From NCBI RefSeq assembly GCF_041146395.1, contig NC_090989.1:50308501-50372500 (forward strand): a DNA stretch of 64,000 nucleotides, read 5' to 3'. The DNA is from Eulemur rufifrons (taxonomy: Eukaryota > Chordata > Mammalia > Primates > Lemuridae). The position numbers and the translations under genes are program-made. Position 1 is the stretch's first letter, and every line of letters begins with the position of its first letter. Shown piece after piece: positions 47,345 through 61,244 of this stretch. The notes under the pieces are model-generated. The model was given only the letters and a program-made list of their open reading frames with translations, was not told the DNA's origin and did not search any database.

Positions 47345-47633
47345 ATTTATTTATTTATTTTGGAGGCAGAGTCTTGCTCTGTTGCCCAGCTAGAGTGCCG
47401 TGGTGTCAGCCTAGCTCACATTAACCTCAAACTCCTGTCTCAAGCAATCTTTCTGCCTCAGCCTCCCCAGTAGCTGGGACTACAGGCATGTGCCACCATG
47501 CCCGGCTAGTTTTTTTTGTATATATTTTTAGTTGTCCAGCTAATTTCTTTCTATTTTTAGTAGAGATGGGGGTCTCACTCTTGCTCATACTGGTCTTGAA
47601 CTCCTGACCTCGAGTGATACTCCCACCTTGGCA
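47345..47633 (-). mobile_element. lemur-type Alu, 5' truncated
   Basis: Reverse orientation: 'ggcagagtcttgctctgttg', 'gtagctgggactacaggcat', the linker complement 'ctaatttctttctattttta' and 'tagtagagatgggggtctca', stopping at 'gatactcccaccttggcagg'. The first 30-40 bp of the Alu are missing. A (TTTA)n tail lies at 47344-47359. Confidence 0.9.
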
Positions 47634-47799
47634 GGGCTTTTAAATTGAATAATAAATCTTAGGAAGAATTTTGTAAAGTTTCTTCTGGAGTGAGTCTCAA
47701 ACTTTAATGTGCAGATGTGTCACCTAAGGTTTTGTTAAAAGCCTGAATTTAAAACAGTATGTCAAGAGTGGAGCCTGATATTCTGCATTTCTATCAAAC

Positions 47800-48535
47800 T
47801 CCCTGGGAAGCTCTCATTGTGTTTACCCCAAATTCTTATGTTGAAATCCTAACATCTGGCCGGGCGCGGTGGCTCACGCCTGTAATCCTAGCACTCTGGG
47901 AGGCCGAGGTGGGCGGATCGTTTGAGCTCAGGAGTTCGAGACCAGCCTGAGCAAGAGCGAGACCCCATCTCTACTAAAAATAGAAAGAAATTATATGGAC
48001 AGCTAAAAATATATATAGAAAAAATTAGCCAGGCATGGTGGCGCATGCCTGTAGTCCCAGCTACTCGGGAGGCTGAGACAGGAGGATCGCTTGAGTTCAG
48101 GAGTTTGAGGTTGCTATGAGCTAGGCTGACGCCACGGCACTCACTCTAGCCTGGGCAACAGAGTGAGACTCTGTCTCAAAAAAAAAAAAAAAAAAGAAAA
48201 AAGAAATCCTAACATCTAATGTGATGATATTAGAAGGTGGAACCTTCACGAGGTAATTAAATCACGAAGGTGGAACCCTTTTGAATGAGACTAGTGCCCC
48301 ATAAAAAGGACCCTGGAGAGCTCTCTATTCCTTTTTCTGCCATGTGAGGATACAAGGAGAAATTGACAGTCTGCAACCTAGAAGAGGGCCCTCACCAGAA
48401 CCCAACCAAGCTGGCATCTACTATTGGAGGCCAGCATCTTCCAGCCTCCGTAACCACGAGAAATGAATTTCTGTAGTTTATAAGCCATTCAGTTTATGAG
48501 ACTTTGTTATAATATTCTGAACTGACTAAGACACT
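47800..48535 (+). mobile_element. MaLR LTR (MST/MLT1 class) split by an Alu
   Basis: The left part ends 'cttatgttgaaatcctaaca'. After the Alu, 'gtgatgatattagaaggtgg', 'acgaggtaattaaatcacga', 'ataaaaaggaccctggagag', 'gccatgtgaggatacaagga' and 'acgagaaatgaatttctgta' continue to 'ctgaactgactaagaca'. These are MaLR LTR landmarks in order. No internal region is attached. Confidence 0.85.
47858..48202 (+). mobile_element. lemur-type dimeric Alu inside a MaLR LTR
   Basis: Starts 'ggccgggcgcggtggctcac', has the linker with 'aaaatagaaagaaattatat' and 'aaaatatatatagaaaaaat', and the right arm 'ttgctatgagctaggctgac'. The A tail is at 48178-48202. A perfect 15-bp target duplication ('gaaatcctaacatct') flanks it at 47843-47857 and 48203-48217. 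The insertion is young because both the duplication and the CpGs are intact. Confidence 0.97.
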
Positions 48536-49880
48536 TCCAGATAAAGCTGATACTGCTGGTCTTGGTAGCAAAGACCTAATATACCTATGTGCTGGCATGG
48601 GCTGGGCATTATATAAAAACTGGTTACTGATGTTGTCATCCTAACTAACAAATAGAGAGAAGCTCTCTAAGAGAAAATGATATTTACTTGGGAATAGGGC
48701 ATTGCAATGGGAATATAGGTGCCATAGAAAACTATGTGTATATTCAGGGAGGTAACATAATTGTTTTGAGATAATAATCCTTGGCTACAAAGACCAATAA
48801 AAAGAGTGACACCCATCCGAGGTTGGAGATGCAATTGCTGGGTAGATGTTCTTGTTAAAGTATGTTTTGTGTGAGGTTGTGAGGCGTTTGTGCAAGGTTG
48901 TGGTTTTGGCTGAGTCTTTTGTAATTTTGTTATCAGGCATGCAATCATGAGGACCCTCTCTTCATAGCTTTCCCTGGCTCTAATTGTCAAGGTTTTTTCA
49001 TTTGTTTGTTTTGCTTTTGAACACAAATGGCTCCATTTTGATTCTGACAACTTTCACTCTATTGATGTTTTTATAATTTCCAAAGTTTTCTCAAAGACAG
49101 CTCAGGTGAGTTCCCAGGATCGATTCCTACTACCTGAGTCTTGATCCCTAGCCTTAAGCATATCATTTCCCACAAGAGATTGGCCCAAAGAATGTTAAGA
49201 ATTGCCAACCCAATGAACAAGGCTAATTAGAATAAAAGCTGCACGCCTGACTGGCCACAAGCAGCTCTTTCTTGCATGATGAAAGCTGCCTTCCTTCTGA
49301 GGCTGCCAACAGATACCATCCACTCTCATCCTCAAGTGGTAACACTGACAATTTCCATTAAACACCATCTTCATCAGATGGACAACCTTTTTCATTTCCT
49401 AGAAGTCTGGTACTTTTCTATAGCCTTTCTTTGCATACAAGGAGAGCAACTAAAGTAAGGTACAATCACGTGAATTCTTTCCATGTTTGTCTTCAGAATT
49501 TTGCTCACTCTTTGATTCTATGTGGTAAACATTCAACCAGCCTGATGGCTTGTTTTCTCTCTCTCAGGCATCTGTTGTTGCCCACTCCTCACTTCGTGTA
49601 TTAAAAAGTTCTCTATCGGCTATGCACTAACATTGCTAGAAATACATCATACCAAGTGAAGTGTGCACATGAGCACTACCTACCAGTACCAAAAGGATGC
49701 ACCTGGTTGCAGAAATCCAATAATAAGAGTAATCCTCCTGATGGAATCGGTGGTAGTTTGTGAGCAGTATTAATTTAAACAAAAAAAAGCAGTGTTTTGG
49801 AAAAAAAGTAAAACAAAATAAGCAAAAGATAGTGATAACTTTTATGCATATTAAATTACAGAACTCATGGCATGGAAACA
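48536..49880. other. unassigned sequence
   Basis: The 127-residue minus frame at 48667-49050 and the pair at 49195-49458 have no recognisable domain. Parts of 48650-49180 look like old LTR-type text, but I cannot name a family. Confidence 0.3.
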
Positions 49881-49889
49881 TTTTTCATG

Positions 49890-50130
49890 TGTGCAGGGCT
49901 TTTTAGAACCATTTATAAGCTAACTGAATTAAAAGATTCAGCGTGTGAGCAAGCGAGAAAGCGACTTTGTGAAGGATGCCAATCTAATTACAGAACAGCA
50001 TGTCCCTAAAGGCTCGTTGGGAGCTGCATCATCACTTATGTGTGTCACCTTAAGCCAGTTAACTGGTTTTCTTCACCGTTTTTAAGAGAAAATAACAGTG
50101 CCTTAAAAGTCTTCTTCATTAGGCGATATT
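49890..50130. other. repeat-free segment, candidate conserved noncoding element
   Basis: This stretch keeps unusual CpG-containing text ('cagcgtgtgagcaagcgaga', 'aagcgactttgtgaagg', 'ggctcgttgggagctgcatc', 'taggcgatatttac'), TAATTA ('aatctaattacagaac') and a near-palindromic 'aagccagttaactggttttc' at 50053-50072. No repeat family is recognised. Candidate only. Confidence 0.25.
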
Positions 50131-51565
50131 TACATTTTAATGTTTACAGGATTATTTTTCTTCTTTCTGCTTTCACGTAAGTCATAACAAAATAAAATTG
50201 AAAGACCTTAAGTCTCTGTAATGTGAAATATAATTTTCCTTTTTCTAAACCCACTATCCTTACTTTTTTAATATTCATTTTTTATCTTTAACTGAGATCT
50301 TCTAAAAGTCATCCCCCTCCTCATAATTTTCTCCACTCCTCACTGTCTCTTCCACAATTGCTTGCACCTTAAGCCACCCTCAACTAGCTTGAAAAATTCA
50401 AAAAATTCCCAGTAAAATTTGTCTTTTGTTTTCAGGTTGAACAGATGCAATGTCCTTTGTGTCTGCCTACGGATATGCAGAATACCGGGCTTTGAATTTA
50501 CTATCAGAATCTGAGTTTCATGCGTATTGGTTTAGCTTTAAGACCCTATCTTGATACTGTGGCATTTTGATTCATCCTTAGAGCAAACTGTAAAACAAAC
50601 ATACTCTAGCCCAACAAGAAATCCATGTAATCACAGGCATTAATATCTTCAAGCGTTCAGAGTACAATGGCAATCCCCAATTAAAAATCCTGTTTATTTT
50701 AAAAGTTGATTTCTAAATCTGCCTTTTTAAAAACATTTTATTTTTAAAATGGGGAATTGGATTTTAAGTAGTAAGAGCAAAAATAAAATATATTCCTTCA
50801 AGTCATGGTTCTAAAGGGAGTTGAATTGATACAGATTTTCTCGATTTATTACAATAGTAAACAACAACATAAACAAAAATTTCATGTTAAACAACCCTGC
50901 CAGGCCACTATAAAATTTCCCAAGCTAGTGCATTGGCTTCAAAATATTTCCTTTTTCCAGTCATATCAACTTGGCATGAAATAATCAGATAAAAATAAAA
51001 TGATTGGGGGATAAAAGGAAAGGAAAACTGGAAAAGGAAAAATGACTATGCGATCAGAGGACAGAAAAGTTAGAACAAAATAGAAAAGACAAAGAAATAG
51101 AAGAAAGAAAGTAAAAATGAAGAGGAAATGAAGGCAATGTAGTATTCTAGGATGGATCTTGGAAAAGTAAAAGGATTTTAGTGAGAAAAATGGACAAAAT
51201 CCAAATAAAATCTCTAGTTTAGTTATAATAATATAGCAATGCTAATATCTTGGTTTTGACAAAAGTGCCATGGTTTTGTGAGATACTAACTTAGGGGAAA
51301 GTGTGTAAAAAGTACATAAGAACTCTTCTCACTACCTTTGCAACTTTTCTGTGTATCTGAAAGTATCACAAAATAAAAAGCATACTTAAAAAAATAAAAA
51401 ATTAGATGAAGAAAGAAAATAAAATGTAATCAACTCATTTTTTTTGTTTGGTTTTAGGGAAGGCAGAAGAAAACAATGATCAGAGCATAGGTTTGGTCCT
51501 GGCACACCACATCACGGTGACTTGAAACGAGATTTCCAAACTTCAGTTCCTCTGCCTATAAAGTA
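50131..51565. other. unassigned sequence, with an L1-like 3' tail at 51240-51400
   Basis: At 51240-51400, 'cttggttttgacaaaagtgc', 'tgtgagatactaacttaggg' and 'atctgaaagtatcacaaaat' look like an old L1 3' UTR in sense orientation. The rest has a purine-rich patch (51000-51140) and no recognised feature. Confidence 0.35.
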
Positions 51566-51569
51566 ATAA

Positions 51570-51947
51570 TAGAGTGACCTTTGAACAATACGGGTTGAAC
51601 TGTGCAGGTGTGCTTACACATGGATTTTTTTCCCCAATAAATATATTAGAAATATTTTGGAGGGGGGATTTGTAACAATTTGAAAAAGCTCTCATATGAA
51701 CCATGTAGCCAAGAAATATTAAAAAAAGTAAGAAAAAGTTAGATATGTCATGAAAGCATAAAATTTACATAGATACTAATCTATTTATGTGTTGACTGTT
51801 TATTTTATATGTTATCAATGAGGGTTCCAGTCAACTGTAAAGTATTGGTAGTTCAGTTTTTGAGGAGTCCAAAGTTATAGGAGGATTTTCTACCATACAG
51901 AGGTCAGCGTTCCTAACCCTTGCATTGTTCAAGGGTCAACTCTACTA
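51570..51947 (+). mobile_element. Tigger-type MITE with terminal inverted repeats
   Basis: Left end 'gagtgacctttgaacaatac' and the complement of the right end ('agagttgacccttgaacaat') form the well-known inverted repeat of a Tc1/mariner Tigger-group MITE of mammals. Inside, 'gggttgaactgtgcaggtgt' and 'aggggtcca'-like text at 51870 fit. No transposase is present. It is an old, immobile copy. Confidence 0.85.
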
Positions 51948-53555
51948 GCCTCATTGGTTCTTGTGAGTTTTAAAAGAAATAAAGTATATAAGGTGCTTAA
52001 AGCACTGACTTCTATTGTTTTATATTCATTTACAGTGCTGCAATTTATCTTTCAAATAAAATTGACCTGCTAGTACATTTACTCTCCTAGTCCAATCTAC
52101 TGAGCTTTCTCATCTTCTTTCCTCTACAACTTTAAAGTCCTGTCTCAATAGTCATTGTTTTCCCCTTCTTTCCTAAGTTATAAATGACATAACTTATTTC
52201 TGAGACTGCCCTCTTGTAAATAGAGATGATATTTCAAATTTTTAAAAAATAGTTCCCACCAATTACAACAGATGCCGCAACTGATCAAAATAGACGCTAG
52301 CCACAATCAGTCACTTCAGCCACACAGGTGCATACTCATGTCTATCAGCCTTTATTGTAAGAGTCACAGATCACATTGGCTTCTAGCTCATAGCAATTCC
52401 CCCTCCTCTCTCTTGTTCTAAGAAGAGTTTTGAATTGGAGCTCTGCCTTTGTCTTGGACACAGTAATAGATATAAAAGAGGACACTTGTTCCAAGTGGAG
52501 CCAATCATTATACCTCACTGTCCTAGCTACTTTGATTAGTTGGAGGGGTGGACTAATGATTAAGAGATGAGGTTGAGAAGTTATGGTAGCCACACTAGTC
52601 ACAGGAGAAGGCCTAGGTTTTTGTTCCAGGGAACAAGCATCTTGTTGTGCCAGAGAGCTTTCTTATAATTTTCCCAAATAGAGCCTTTTCTCTTAGGAGA
52701 CTGTGCAAGGTTCTGGGTCCAAGAGCAGCTGGCAAATGATGGTTTATTATATTTTTTTATAGAATTAGTTTCAAAGACTAAAATTAACATATAAAGAGAA
52801 GGAAGGCATGGTGGGTAGGGAGACAGAGAAAGCAAGTGAGAAGCACAGTTTGGGTTAAGAAGTTCCCTTCTTTTTGGTCATGGCTAGTTCAAACCGAGTT
52901 TCAGTCACACGTAACCAAAGAGTTCCATCTAATACACTCCTCCATCTGTGTTCCTAAATCCTATCCAGTATCAGTTCCTTTGGGATCTTCCATACACACT
53001 CAATTATCCTTTCCTCTCACCAAAATATATCATCATTTTTACTTCAATGACTTCTCCTGTCTGCCTTGAAATATTTACTTGTCTGGATCCCTTTTCTTGA
53101 AATAAATCTTCATGTGACTCCTATGCCCCTCAAGTTACACTCATATTTCTTGCTAGCTGTTTATGGCCAAACTTCCTGAATATGGTTTTATATTCTCGAT
53201 GCTCATTCCTTAACTTCCTATATGTGCTATTTTCAATATTCAGGAAAAATCCTTCAGGAAGATTTCAAAAGTCTTTAGATTTCTATTTTATTTTTGTCTT
53301 TTTTATCATTACAAATCTCCATCAGAATATATATTCTCTATCATAATACCTTACCTATACCTCTTCTACTAAATCGTGATCAGAAATATAGGCTTAGCCT
53401 CCAAGATATTTGTAAGTTCTAGTCCTATCAGCTACCCAATATATGTTTTGACTTACATATCCCACAATTTATTCAAAGTCATGATATCTAAAAATGAACC
53501 TGTCTTTATAACCTAAACTTAATTCTCTTGACTTTCTATTTTAACCCACTAGGAA
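51948..53555. other. unassigned sequence
   Basis: No confident repeat. The frames at 52345-52602, 52599-52835 and 52836-53069 lack domains. Confidence 0.3.
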
Positions 53556-53556
53556 A

Positions 53557-53790
53557 GGGGTCAGGCAACTTTTTTTCTGAGCAGAGCCTGATAGTAAATA
53601 TTTTGGGCTTTGCAGACCATATGACTATAGTCTATGATCCAACTACTCAACTCTTCTGTTGTAGCATGAAATCAGACATAGGCAATCATAAATAAATGAG
53701 TGTGGTTTTTCTCCAATAAAATTGTACTTACAAAAATAGGGCGTGGACCAGGTGTAGTCATGGACTACATTTTGTCAACATCTGCCCTAC
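53557..53790 (+). mobile_element. MER5A-type hAT-Charlie MITE
   Basis: 'ggtcaggcaactttttttct', 'gatagtaaatattttgggct', 'ccaactactcaactcttctg', 'tccaataaaattgtacttac' and 'attttgtcaacatctgcc' follow MER5A end to end. There is no coding content, and it is old. Confidence 0.9.
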
Positions 53791-53985
53791 GAAAACCAGT
53801 AAATGAAACCTCATGGGGCCAATCACCAATTGCATTTCCATAGTGACTTCTGTCATCAGTTGAACACATTGTCCCTATGTATTCATATAGAATATTTTGA
53901 TGAGATTACTCACTTAGGCTTCACCATATTCTAATTTTATCCATATATGTTGCTACACATGTAAGAGTTGCTCATACAAGAAGGT
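53791..53985. other. unassigned sequence
   Basis: No feature is recognised. Confidence 0.3.
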
Positions 53986-53989
53986 TCAC

Positions 53990-54110
53990 TGTGTAAAATT
54001 AACAGAGTGTAAGCTCCTTAAGAGAAAGAATTATCATTTATTCTCTTTGTATGTCACAATTCATTATACAATGACTTGTGCAGAATGGAAGAATATTTAG
54101 CAATGATTTC
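53990..54110 (+). repeat. L2 3' end fragment
   Basis: 'cagagtgtaagctccttaag' is the L2 3' phrase; the rest is decayed. Confidence 0.6.
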
Positions 54111-55970
54111 CTGGAGTAACTTACATTTATTTCTTGCCTTTTCTTCAGTTGCTTCTAGGAGTTATATGAAGTGGACACCATGAAAAAGAATTCAGTTTTA
54201 GATCTGGAACTTATATCAAAATATTAACCTCTGTACTGCTAAGTTTTACTTGGAGAGTAGAGAAAACAGCAATCTCTCAACTGCTGATGTTGCCTTGGGG
54301 GGAGGAATGATGTGGAGAGTGCTTGGCAAAGAAAAACTTAATTTGTAGGGAGAGTATGGGGGAAATCAGGAATCCAAAAGCTTCTGCATGGGTTTCAGAA
54401 TCATCACAATTATAATTACACTTATGCTCCCTGATGATGTCAACTGATTTTTTGATTCTAATTGGTGCACTCATTAGCAATATAACCATATGGTGTACAT
54501 TTCAAGTGCTATTCTTTCTACAATGTAGGGTCATCATGACTTTTTATACATATCAAAGACTATAAAATAAGCCCTCTAATCCTTAAAGCCTCAACTTTTA
54601 TTATAATTGCATATAAATTCATTTTCACTCTAGGTAAAAATCACAGCTACATAAAACAACAAATAAGATAAATGGTAACCCATTTAAACCATTTTTAATG
54701 TAGAGAAAATGAAAGGAAAGCATCATGCTTTAATGACTTCCTAGATGAAACCAATCTGAATGAACATACTATAAACTAGACAGCTATAAACTAGACAGTG
54801 GGTATTAGTTTTGGATTTCTTTTATAAATATATAAAGTCCAGCCATTATTTTTAAGCATGTTTTTCATAGCCTTCCAAGTATATTAGTATAATAAGACAT
54901 GCTAATAATAATCTAGGAGCAGGAAGGAAAGAGGTTAAACCTCTATATAAGTGTCAATTTTCTTCTTTTAGACTAAGTATTCAGTTATCATTGAATAAGT
55001 TTAAGATGTAATTTACTAATTGCTAATGTCCTACAATTTAAAATTTTTCTGAAAATTGACCAGAAGGTTACAACTCTTTAAAATATTAAATCATTTAGTG
55101 GCCATCCTCTGACCCTGTCACATTGACAATAAGATTCTTTAGATCTCTAAATAGCCCAAAGCATTTATGTTTTGATAGACTAGAGATGGATTATCTGATA
55201 TTTTTCCAGCCATTTAATTAGCTTCTTACTCAAAACATGTCTCTAAATCTTTCATTCAATTTAATCCACATGCCAGCCTTTTCCATATTGATATATATAC
55301 CAATCTTATAATTCTTACTTCTAAATATAAAATATTAATTGATTCAAATGAGTTTATATATGCAAACAAGAAAAGAACTTTATAATGTAGTATTACACCA
55401 AATTTCCTATCTTTCTCAAAAACTCTTTAGAATGAGGTCAGATTCTATAAAGCCTAAGCTTAATTGAGAAAGATGAAACTGATTAGGAAAATACATCACC
55501 TTGTATTATGGTTAGTACCAGCAGTAGGAAAGATGAATAAAATTACAACACTGGTGGAGCAATTAAGACTAGGATTATGCCATGTACAATTGGCTCATGA
55601 CAAGACATTTGCAGCACAATGACAAATCAGGAAGAAACTTGTTTCTAATTCATCTGTGGCCAAGAAGTTTCAAAATGGAGTCATATTATTAGGGGAAATA
55701 AATGATTATGGATATCATGATGAAAATCTGTTTAAAGCCATCACTAACTATAGGAAAGATGATGACAAAAACTAATTTTGTCTGCTGAAAAGGTAAAGGA
55801 CAAGGGAAAAACAAGTTTCCTTTAAAATTTGAGGTAAAAAATAGGGAGGTGTTGAAAAACTTGAGAGACTCAAAAATATATTCTTGGCCTGAGAAAGGAA
55901 CTCAGGAATGGTTATTAAAGGAGGTCATCTCAGAGAGCTTTAAGATCTCCTATAAGGTAAAGAATAACAC
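54111..55970. other. unassigned sequence
   Basis: No gene or confident repeat, apart from the short tandem duplication at 54769-54798. The frame at 54277-54489 lacks any domain. Confidence 0.3.
54769..54798. repeat. perfect tandem duplication of 15 bp
   Basis: 'ctataaactagacag' occurs twice without gap at 54769-54783 and 54784-54798. Confidence 0.95.
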
Positions 55971-55974
55971 TACT

Positions 55975-57950
<1,976 letters not shown>

Positions 57951-57954
57951 ATTA

Positions 57955-58045
57955 CTGTGTCTCAGACCCTAGGAAAAAGGCACTCCAAAGACACTGAGTT
58001 ATCATCTAATTTAAACTTCACCAAAACATGAGATATGGGCTAAGC
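57955..58045 (-). repeat. MIR SINE, left part (split by L1)
   Basis: 'tctcagaccctaggaaaaag' and 'gagttatcatctaatttaaa' read as antisense MIR text. The continuation lies at 58260-58385 beyond the L1 tail. Confidence 0.5.
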
Positions 58046-58258
58046 TTGGTATTAACTGATCAACACTTAAGTGCACATATAGTAGTAACATTCAGCAGGA
58101 TCAGGCAGATAGGGAGGGGAGGAGGGGATGGGTATATACACACCTAATGGGTGTGGTGTGCTCTGTCTGGGGGATGGACACACTTGAAGCTCTGACTTGG
58201 GTGGGGCAAAGGCAATATACGTATCCTCGTAATGTGCTGAAATAAAAAAAAAAAATTT
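58046..58258 (+). mobile_element. lemur-type L1 3' UTR fragment
   Basis: 'gatcaacacttaagtgcaca', 'ggaggggatgggtatataca', 'cacctaatgggtg', 'tgtctgggggatggacacac' and 'taatgtgctgaaataaaa' followed by a short A run. The same 3' UTR occurs in the inverted insertion at 26219-26479. It is strongly 5' truncated, so only about 210 bp remain. Confidence 0.85.
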
Positions 58259-58259
58259 A

Positions 58260-58390
58260 AAAATAGATAAGTAAAATGAGGAAAATAAAGCATAGAGCAT
58301 TTATATGATCTGACTAAGGTCATACAACAAATAAGTTACAAATCTTTCCCAAACTTGTCTTTTCTTATATAGCCAGACGACCACTGCCTA
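58260..58390 (-). repeat. MIR SINE, right part
   Basis: 'aaaatgaggaaaataaagca', 'gactaaggtcatacaacaaa' and 'tatagccagacgaccactgc' continue the antisense MIR begun at 57955. Confidence 0.55.
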
Positions 58391-58544
58391 AGATCAGGCC
58401 CTGTATCTCTTGCATAAACACCAGCAAAACCCTCTCAGGTGACGAAGAAAAGGGAAGATTAAAGGATTATTCTTAGGTTTCTTCATTGGGAAAGTAGATA
58501 TTTGGCAGTTCTCTTAACCAAGATACCACTAAAGAGAAAGAAAA

Positions 58545-58596
58545 AAAAAGTATATATATATATATATATTTTCTTCTATATATAGTTTTATATTCT

Positions 58597-58649
<53 letters not shown>

Positions 58650-58650
58650 G
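58545..58650. repeat. compound microsatellite (TA)n-(CA)n-(TA)n
   Basis: (TA)n at about 58551-58568, (CA)n of about 15 units at 58600-58630, and a second (TA)n of about 9 units at 58631-58649. Confidence 0.95.
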
Positions 58651-59045
58651 TAGGTTATAGTGGGGTGGAAGGAGATGATGGATTCAGTTTGGGGAAAGGT
58701 TTAATAGCCTTTAGAATACACAAGTCGGTAAGCGGGTTATGCTCACTTGGCAGGCAGGTATAGACAATCTCTGAATTCTGGACAGAGCATAACTTTCATG
58801 AAAGTACATTACATAAAAAGGAAGAGGAAAAAAATGTATCAACGAGACAAAGAACCTAAACTAGAAAAAAGTAAATCCTATAGAAAAGAAGCTATTTCCT
58901 AATAATTGTTCCATGTCATATAAAAACTTAATAAACACTTTGATTTAGTAAACAAAAACTCAAAGATGGATAACGAAATAAAAGAATAAGATACAAAGGG
59001 GTCACTTAAGACTTGAGGAAGAAAATTGAAGAATAAAACCATCTG
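58651..59045. other. unassigned sequence
   Basis: A-rich text with no recognised feature. Confidence 0.3.
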
Positions 59046-59406
59046 CTATGGTCTGAATATTTGTGCCCCTTCCCCCCAAATGTATATGTTGAAACCTAAT
59101 CACCAATGTGATAGTATTAGTAGCTAGGACTTTGGGGAGGTGATATGGTCCTAAAGCTGGAGCCCTCATGAATGGGATTAGTACCTTTGTAACAGAGGCC
59201 CCAGAAAGCTGCCTTGCTCCTTCTACTACATGAAGACACGGGGGAAAGGTGGGTCTCCGTGAACTAGTAAGCAGGCCCTCGCTGCATGTGCTGACACCTT
59301 GATCTTAGACGTCTGAGCCTCCAGAACTGTGAAAAATAAAATTTCTTTGTTTAGAACCTACCCAGTTTATGGTGTTTTGTTAAAGTGGCTTGAAAGGACT
59401 AAGACA
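59046..59406 (+). mobile_element. MaLR LTR (MST/MLT1 class)
   Basis: 'tgctatggtctgaatatttg', 'tatatgttgaaacctaatca', 'tggagccctcatgaatggga', 'gacaccttgatcttagacgt', 'gcctccagaactgtgaaaaa' and 'gaaaggactaagaca'. A full-length solitary LTR by landmarks. Confidence 0.9.
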
Positions 59407-59604
59407 CCATCTCTCTGTAACTGACAAGTTAGATTAGAACAAAGAAAGCAGCAGAATAAAGACTTTTAGAATTTGAAAAACTGAGATAGAGGAAATATTA
59501 TCATCAAACTAAATGCAGATGTAAAAGAAATTGAGTTTCAAGAAATTAGAGAGAAGCAAATGATATTTTAAAAACAGACAAAGACGTTCCATTATAATGA
59601 TAAT

Positions 59605-60025
59605 TGCTGTCTGTCTTGGTCTGTTTTCTGTTGCTCATAAGAGAATACTTGAAACCGAGTAATAAATAAAGAAAAGAGGCTTATTTAGCTCAGGATTCTG
59701 CAGGCTGAGACTTTCCAGAGCATGACCTTGGATTCTGGAGAGAGCTTTTGTGCTATGTCACAACATGGCAGAGGTCAAAGAGGAAATACTTGATGGACGT
59801 CTTGGCTTTATAACAATCCACTCTTGATGAACTAATCCATTCCGTGGAGAACAAATCCAGTCTTGAGAGAGAGAACTCTCTGTCTCAAAAATAGCACCAA
59901 GCCATTCATGAGGGATCTTCTGCAGTAACTAAAACACCTCCCACTAGGCTTTACCTCCCACCAATGCCACAATTGGCATCAAATTTCAGTATGAGTTTTG
60001 GTTGAGATAAACCATAGTACTGTCC
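59605..60025 (-). mobile_element. MaLR LTR (MST class), inverse orientation
   Basis: 'ttggtctgttttctgttgct', 'agaaaagaggcttatttagc', 'tcaggattctgcaggctgag', 'agccattcatgagggatctt', 'acacctcccactaggcttta' and 'gttttggttgagataaacca' is the complement layout of an MST-type LTR. It lies 200 bp from the plus-strand LTR at 59046. Confidence 0.85.
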
Positions 60026-60570
60026 TTGTAATAGGGACTCATCCATAAAATGAATAAATAACAGACTTTATTCAAAAATACAGTTCAAGAAAATTATCTT
60101 GCAAAAAAAAGAGGAAAAAACTGCAAATTAAAAAAGCATATAGGAAAACTCAACATAGATTCTTCAAATATATTGTCCTAAGCAATCAAACTTTAGAGCT
60201 AAAAAAGTGGTTTAGCTATAAAGATAGGATTCTGTTTTCGGCTGGGAAAGTTAAGGAAGTATAGGGAACGGGGATGCAGAGTTGCAGACAAGACCCTGCA
60301 GGAAAAGATATCATTTACCTGAGGCAAATACAGCCCAACCCAGTAAGGAAATTTCAACTAGAATACTTAACAAATTGTTCCAGGTGAATACGGGCTGCTA
60401 AGAAAGTGGGGGAGCCAATGAGGCTGAAGAAACAAAAGGAGTTTGCACTCTCTTGCCAACTTTTGCTCCATGGGCCCTACTTATTCAGAGTAGTGTGAGG
60501 TTGTCCTTCATTGTACAGTCCAGGAAACAGGAACAGCATATGCTCTAGGAAGGGTAAAAATCTTTACTGG
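60026..60570. other. unassigned sequence
   Basis: A-rich left part, then text without a recognised repeat or gene. Confidence 0.3.
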
Positions 60571-60571
60571 G

Positions 60572-61240
<669 letters not shown>

Positions 61241-61244
61241 TACC

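Noticed and set aside
48667..49050. Minus-strand frame of 127 codons with a Thr/Gln/Pro-rich centre
   Set aside because: No homologue known to me; the centre is low complexity and the region has old LTR-like text.
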